DNA of 8,169 bases from assembly GCA_020201295.1 (NCBI GenBank), contig JAIVHA010000248.1, positions 1 to 8,169 of the forward strand, in the 5' to 3' direction. The notes beneath the pieces are model-generated. The model searched no databases. It was not told where the DNA came from and worked only from the letters and a program-made list of their open reading frames with translations. A program made the translations under genes and the position numbers. Of this stretch, positions 5,020 through 8,169 are shown piece after piece; the first letter of the stretch is position 1, and each line of letters starts with the position of its first letter. Source of the stretch: Lysobacteraceae bacterium. GTDB lineage: Bacteria > Pseudomonadota > Gammaproteobacteria > DSM-19610.

Positions 5020-6791
5020 CATATATGACGTTGGATTGAACACCAGGCAAAAATCAAAACGCCCCGCATCGCGGGGCGTTTTCCTACAGCCACACCGCAC
5101 CGGCCATCAATGCTGGCCGGCGGGACCACCGATGGCGCCATCGACGGGACCTTCCTCGCGGCCACCCGCAGGCCGGGCGCCACCGGAGCTCTGGCCTTCG
5201 TCCCAGTCCTGAGGCCCTCGTCCTCGCTGTAGGTGAGCGGACCGAGCTTTTCCGACAGGCCCCACTTGGTCACCATGTTGCGGGCCAGCTCGGTGGAACG
5301 CTGGATGTCGTTGGAGGCGCCGGTGGTCACCATGTCCTCGCCGAAGATCAGCACCTCGGCGATACGGCCGCCAAACAGGCTGGAGATCTGGCTTTCCAGG
5401 CGCTGCTTGCTGTAACTGTAGCGGTCCTCCTCGGGCAGGAACATGGTCACGCCCAGGGCGCGGCCGCGCGGAATGATGCTGACCTTGTAGACCGGGTCGT
5501 GGGACGGCACCGAGCGGCCGACGATGGCGTGGCCGGCCTCGTGGTAGGCGGTCAGTTTCTTCTCGTCCTCGCTCATCACCATGGACCGGCGCTCGGCGCC
5601 CATCATGATCTTGTCCTTGGCCTTCTCCATATCCTCCATGTCCACCAGGCGCTTGTTGGCGCGGGCGGCGAACAGCGCGGCCTCGTTGACCAGGTTGGCG
5701 AGATCGGCACCGGAGAAACCCGGAGTGCCACGCGCGATGATGCCGGGCTTGACGTTGTCGCCGACCGGCACCTTGCGCAAGTGCACCTTGAGGATCTGCT
5801 CGCGGCCGCGCACGTCGGGCAGCGGCACCACCACCTGGCGGTCGAAACGACCGGGACGCAACAGGGCCGGGTCGAGCACGTCGGGGCGGTTGGTGGCGGC
5901 AATGACGATCACGCCCTCGTTGCCCTCGAAGCCATCCATTTCCACCAGCAGCTGGTTGAGGGTCTGCTCGCGCTCGTCGTGACCACCGCCAAGGCCGGCA
6001 CCGCGATGACGGCCCACGGCATCGATTTCATCGATAAAGATGATACAGGGGGCATGCTTCTTGGCCTGCTCGAACATGTCGCGCACGCGCGAGGCGCCCA
6101 CGCCCACGAACATTTCCACGAAGTCGGAACCGGAGATGGTGAAGAAGGGCACCTTGGCCTCGCCGGCGATGGCGCGCGCCAGCAGGGTCTTGCCGGTACC
6201 CGGGGAGCCCACCATGAGCACGCCGCGCGGGATCTTGCCGCCCAGCTTCTGGAACTTGCCCGGATCGCGCAGGAATTCCACCAGCTCGGCCACCTCGTCC
6301 TTGGCCTCCTCGACGCCGGCCACGTCATTGAACGTTACCTTGATCTGGTCCTCGCCCAGCATGCGCGCCTTGCTCTTGCCGAAGGACATGGCGCCGCGGC
6401 CGCCCGCGCCGCCCTGCATCTGGCGCATGAAGAAGATCCACACCCCGATGAGCAGCAGCATGGGGAACCAGGAGATGAAGATCTGCATCAGTACGGAATC
6501 CTGCTCCGGTTCCTGCGCCTTGACCTGCACCCCGCTGCCCAGCAGGTCATCGATCATCTTGGGATCATTGGGGGTGTAGGTGGAGAATTTCTCGCCGCCG
6601 GCCAACTCGCCCTGAACGGTGCGGCCATCGATCACCACCCGGTCCACGTTGCCGGCCTTCACGGCGGCGATGAAGTCGGAATAGGCCATGGCCTGGGCGC
6701 GGGGGGCGGGCGGGCCGAAGCTGTTGAATACGGACATCAGGACGACCGCGATGATCACCCAGAGAATCAGATTTTTTGCCATGTCATTCAA
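4983..6791 (-). CDS. ftsH: ATP-dependent zinc metalloprotease FtsH, frameshifted after the zinc site
   Basis: FtsH is a membrane-anchored AAA+ hexamer that degrades misassembled membrane proteins and regulators such as LpxC and sigma-32. The frame shows transmembrane helices at about 7-24 and 104-122, Walker A GSPGTGKT (195-202), Walker B IIFIDEID (250-257), and the second region of homology with arginine fingers in LRPGRFDR (311-318). Zinc ligands are His417 and His421 in HEAGH and Asp495 in TTGASND. The TTG start at 6789-6791 is preferred to the ATG at 6780-6782 because GAGGT lies seven bases before TTG but 16 before ATG. After YSEDEG (526) the family sequence stops. About 75-80 residues of C-terminal helices are missing, the frame shifts, and 76 unrelated residues run through the terminator into the repeat. 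The product is probably non-functional if the sequence is correct. Confidence 0.93.
   Translation of the reverse strand: MNDMAKNLILWVIIAVVLMSVFNSFGPPAPRAQAMAYSDFIAAVKAGNVDRVVIDGRTVQGELAGGEKFSTYTPNDPKMIDDLLGSGVQVKAQEPEQDSVLMQIFISWFPMLLLIGVWIFFMRQMQGGAGGRGAMSFGKSKARMLGEDQIKVTFNDVAGVEEAKDEVAELVEFLRDPGKFQKLGGKIPRGVLMVGSPGTGKTLLARAIAGEAKVPFFTISGSDFVEMFVGVGASRVRDMFEQAKKHAPCIIFIDEIDAVGRHRGAGLGGGHDEREQTLNQLLVEMDGFEGNEGVIVIAATNRPDVLDPALLRPGRFDRQVVVPLPDVRGREQILKVHLRKVPVGDNVKPGIIARGTPGFSGADLANLVNEAALFAARANKRLVDMEDMEKAKDKIMMGAERRSMVMSEDEKKLTAYHEAGHAIVGRSVPSHDPVYKVSIIPRGRALGVTMFLPEEDRYSYSKQRLESQISSLFGGRIAEVLIFGEDMVTTGASNDIQRSTELARNMVTKWGLSEKLGPLTYSEDEGLRTGTKARAPVAPGLRVAARKVPSMAPSVVPPASIDGRCGVAVGKRPAMRGVLIFAWCSIQRHICTAKAQSAQRNQ
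5049..5082 (-). terminator. Strong intrinsic terminator after ftsH
   Basis: A perfect 12-bp stem (AAAACGCCCCGC at 5056-5067 and its complement at 5071-5082) with a 3-base loop is followed on the minus strand by GATTTTTG. It lies 24 bases after the original ftsH stop at 5107-5109. It closes rlmE-ftsH transcription, so folP-glmM should need their own promoter. On the plus strand the stem also ends in TTTT, so weak bidirectional action is possible. Confidence 0.93.
5107..5214 (-). pseudogene. ftsH: Out-of-frame remnant of the ftsH C-terminal tail
   Basis: In another minus-strand frame the sequence downstream of the break reads PQDWDEGQSSGGARP, then a Gly/Glu-rich stretch ending GPAGQH and TGA at 5107-5109. 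The P-x-x-W beginning matches the position of PPAGWEEPG in the E. coli FtsH tail, and a hydrophilic Gly/Pro-rich end is typical. This places the original stop just before the terminator. It also shows that the change is an internal deletion with a frameshift, not a gene end. The junction lies within about 5211-5217. Confidence 0.8.
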
Positions 6792-6878
6792 AACGCGTAC
6801 CTCGATGAGCCCAGCGGCCAGACATCCGAAAACACCTGAATCATAAGGGCATTTTCGAAATACAATGGTGAAACCTTA
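6792..6878 (-). promoter_or_regulatory. ftsH: rlmE-ftsH spacer with possible ftsH promoter
   Basis: The 87-base gap has a TATGAT -10-like hexamer on the minus strand (6840-6845, five of six matches) but no convincing -35 at the proper distance. I see no terminator hairpin with a T-tract. The genes are probably co-transcribed, as in E. coli, perhaps with an extra internal start. The GAGGT ribosome binding site for ftsH lies at about 6799-6803. Confidence 0.3.
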
Positions 6879-7440
6879 CTACAGTTTGTACCCCCTCGCC
6901 AGCACGTACACCTCACGGCTGCGGGGGCGGGAGGCTTTTGGCTTGCGGATCACCAGCTTGGTGAACCGGGTCCGCAGGTCCTTGATCAATTGATCGAAAC
7001 CTTCGCCCTGAAAGGCCTTGAATAACATATCGCCGCCGGGGGCCAGCACCCGGCTCGCCAGGTCCACCGCCAGCTCCGCCAGGTACATGGAACTGGGCTG
7101 GTCCACCGCTTCCACACTCCAGCAGGGCCGCGAACACCGCTTCTTCGCGGAAATCCCCCTGGATGAATTCCACATCGGGCAGGCTGTCCATGGGCAGGAT
7201 ATCGGTGGCAATGATCCGCCCCCGGCCATCGAGCAACCGGGTGGCGAACTGGGACCAGCCGCCCGGCGCCGCCCCCAGGTCTACAATGGTCATGCCCGGC
7301 CGGATCAGGCGGTCCTTCAACTGGATTTCCTCCAGCTTGTAGACCGCCCGCGAACGATAGCCCTCCCGCTGGGCCTTTTTGACATACTCGTCGGCGAAAT
7401 GTTCCTGCAACCAGCGGCGGCTGCTCTTGCTACGGGCCAT
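6879..7440 (-). pseudogene. rlmE: 23S rRNA 2'-O-ribose methyltransferase RlmE, broken by internal deletion and frameshift
   Basis: RlmE (FtsJ) methylates U2552 of 23S rRNA and promotes late 50S maturation. From ATG 7438-7440 the first frame gives 108 residues matching the family: SSRRWLQEHFADEYV, catalytic Lys35 in RAVYKLEEIQ, the SAM-binding DLGAAPGGWSQ (54-64), and IQGDFREE before ALLE. At about 7116 the match jumps to another frame, which resumes at VEAVDQPSSMYLAELA and runs to TAG at 6879-6881. That part holds LAPGG, KAFQGEGFD and SREVY with the remaining catalytic Lys and Glu. About 20 residues are missing, including the MSDMAPN segment that carries the catalytic Asp. The loss is of the form 3n+2 bases, probably about 59-62. 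The first frame alone would run to 6913 with an unrelated tail. Confidence 0.9.
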
Positions 7441-7541
7441 GGGCAGCCTCCGGTACCGGACGGGGGCCGCGGATGCGGGAAAAGGGGAAGCGCGCGCCCG
7501 TGACAGGTATACTGCCGCGCTCGCCGGATTCAGGATCTGCC
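7441..7541. promoter_or_regulatory. Divergent rlmE/yhbY intergenic promoter region
   Basis: These 101 bases lie between the divergent starts of rlmE and yhbY and should hold promoters for both. The best box is TATACT at 7508-7513 on the plus strand (five of six matches to -10), 29 bases before the yhbY ATG, with no clear -35. The overlapping near-palindrome GTATAC could also serve the minus strand. No operator is recognised. Confidence 0.4.
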
Positions 7542-7835
7542 ATGACACTCTCGGAAAAACAACGCAAACACCTCCGCACCCAGGGCCATGCCCTCAAACC
7601 GGTGGTCATGATCGGCGCCAAGGGCCTGACCGAATCGGTGCTGCAGGAACTGGACCAGTCTATCGAACACCATGAACTAATGAAAATCCGGGTCAGCGTC
7701 GGCGACCGGGACGCGCGCGATGCCGTCATCGCCGAGGCCTGCGAACGCACCGGGGCGGAGCTGGTGCAGCGCATCGGCAATATCGCCCTGCTGTTCCGGC
7801 CGCGGAAGAAGAATTCCGCCATTATCCTGCCCTAG
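7542..7835 (+). CDS. yhbY: YhbY family ribosome assembly RNA-binding protein
   Basis: YhbY is a small protein with the CRM (CRS1-YhbY) fold that binds RNA and associates with pre-50S ribosomal particles. The 97-residue product matches E. coli YhbY in length and shows the LKPVVMIGAKGLTE segment (18-31) containing the GxxG-type loop GAKG (25-28), then IEHHELMKIRV (41-51) and RIGNIALLFRP (77-87). The ATG at 7542 has AGGA about seven bases upstream. It is divergent from rlmE, so two 50S maturation factors share a promoter region. It is intact, in contrast to rlmE next to it. Confidence 0.95.
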   Translation: MTLSEKQRKHLRTQGHALKPVVMIGAKGLTESVLQELDQSIEHHELMKIRVSVGDRDARDAVIAEACERTGAELVQRIGNIALLFRPRKKNSAIILP

Positions 7836-8090
7836 ATCAGCACACCCTTGGCCTCCAGGCAGTAGTATTGAACCTCTGATGATTGGATAGACCCGTAGGA
7901 GCGGGCTCTGCCCGCGAACGCTCCGCCACCGCCCCTTCGCGGGCAGAGCCCGCTCCTACCCACAGAGGTCGCGCCAGTGCCCTTCACCATCCTGCCCACA
8001 ATTCGACGTAACCGCAAAATAAACCACACCCTATCGTGCTGACAACCATCGGCGCACCCTCCGCCATTTCAATCACAGCGGAGCGAGAAG
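7836..8090. other. Non-coding stretch after yhbY
   Basis: About 255 bases without a supported gene. It contains the REP-like palindrome at 7895-7959 and then AT-mixed sequence leading to the predicted transposition gene at 8091. A minus-strand frame ends at 7832 with EVQYYCLEAKGVLI directly against the yhbY stop, but its upstream part is translated from the palindrome. It could be the stub of a convergent gene or chance. I could not recognise the insertion sequence's end within this stretch. Confidence 0.4.
7895..7959. repeat. REP-like palindrome, perfect 24-bp arms
   Basis: The arms 7895-7918 (beginning GTAGGAGCGGGCTCTG) and 7936-7959 are exact reverse complements around a 17-base loop. The GTAGGAGCGGG...CCCGCTCCTAC type of repeat is dispersed through many Pseudomonas and other gammaproteobacterial genomes as REP/BIME sequences, often next to gene ends. 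There is no T-tract, so it is not a classical terminator, but it could stabilise the 3' end of yhbY mRNA. Confidence 0.8.
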
Positions 8091-8169
8091 ATGGTCAAGG
8101 CAAAGCAACCGGTGCTGACGGAACGCCAGCGCTACTGGCTGGAGCAGATCCGGGCCTGTGAGGTCTCTG
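8091..8169 (+). CDS. Probable IS66-family accessory (TnpA-like) protein, N-terminus only
   Basis: From ATG 8091-8093, preceded by GGAGCGAGAAG, the frame is open to the window edge for 26 residues. It reads MVKAKQPVLTERQRYWLEQI followed by RACEVS. The LTxRQRYWLExIRACE beginning is characteristic of the small helix-turn-helix proteins encoded first in IS66-type elements, upstream of tnpB and the transposase tnpC. The rest of the gene and element lie outside the window, so family membership rests on this short match from memory. Confidence 0.6.
   Translation, partial: MVKAKQPVLTERQRYWLEQIRACEVS

Noticed and set aside
5110..5217. Programmed frameshifting as an explanation for the ftsH frame change
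   Set aside because: There is no slippery heptamer at the junction, and about 75-80 conserved residues are absent, so a deletion is needed in any case.
5499..6839. 446-codon plus-strand frame opposite ftsH
   Set aside because: Antisense shadow; the opposite frame has all AAA+ and zinc protease motifs.
7832..8029. Minus-strand 65-codon frame ending against the yhbY stop
   Set aside because: Most of it is translated from the REP-like palindrome. Only the last 14 residues could be a gene stub, and I do not recognise them.

Overview
The window is a GC-rich bacterial chromosome segment, almost certainly from a gammaproteobacterium. The minus strand carries the conserved order rlmE, ftsH, folP, glmM, tpiA, secG, tRNA-Leu(GAG), nuoA, nuoB, nuoC, with yhbY divergent from rlmE. 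E. coli has the same core (rlmE-ftsH-folP-glmM-secG-leuU). Insertion of tpiA and the adjacent nuo operon is common in sulfur-oxidising, purple sulfur and methanotroph-type gammaproteobacteria, but I cannot name a genus.

Layout, right to left along the main transcription direction. The right edge (8091-8169, + strand) holds the start of a probable IS66-type accessory transposition gene. A REP-like palindrome (7895-7959) lies between it and yhbY (7542-7835, +). On the minus strand follow rlmE (6879-7440), ftsH (6791 leftward) and a strong intrinsic terminator (5049-5082). Next come a 119-bp inverted-repeat element (4901-5019), folP (4209-4886), a 133-bp palindromic MITE-like element (4088-4220), a short-period repeat (3978-4005), glmM (2729-3931), tpiA, secG, leuU and a terminator (1299-1334). 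A separate promoter region then serves nuoABC, which runs off the left edge.

The striking point is that four consecutive housekeeping genes carry internal or terminal losses relative to their families. rlmE lacks the segment with its catalytic Asp and is frameshifted. ftsH lacks about 75-80 residues of the C-terminal helical protease region and is frameshifted, with its genuine tail still readable in another frame. folP ends exactly at the MITE-like element and lacks its C-terminal quarter. glmM has an in-frame loss of about 45 residues that removes the GENSGH-type sugar-recognition loop. The flanking genes yhbY, tpiA, secG, nuoA and nuoB look full length. Either this is an assembly or consensus artefact confined to about 4 kb, or it is a decaying copy of an otherwise near-essential locus.

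Functionally the genes cover ribosome maturation (YhbY, RlmE), membrane protein quality control (FtsH), folate synthesis (FolP), cell-wall precursor synthesis (GlmM), glycolysis (TpiA), protein secretion (SecG), decoding of Leu CUC/CUU codons, and respiratory complex I (NuoABC). I see no defence system, CRISPR array or novel enzyme cluster.
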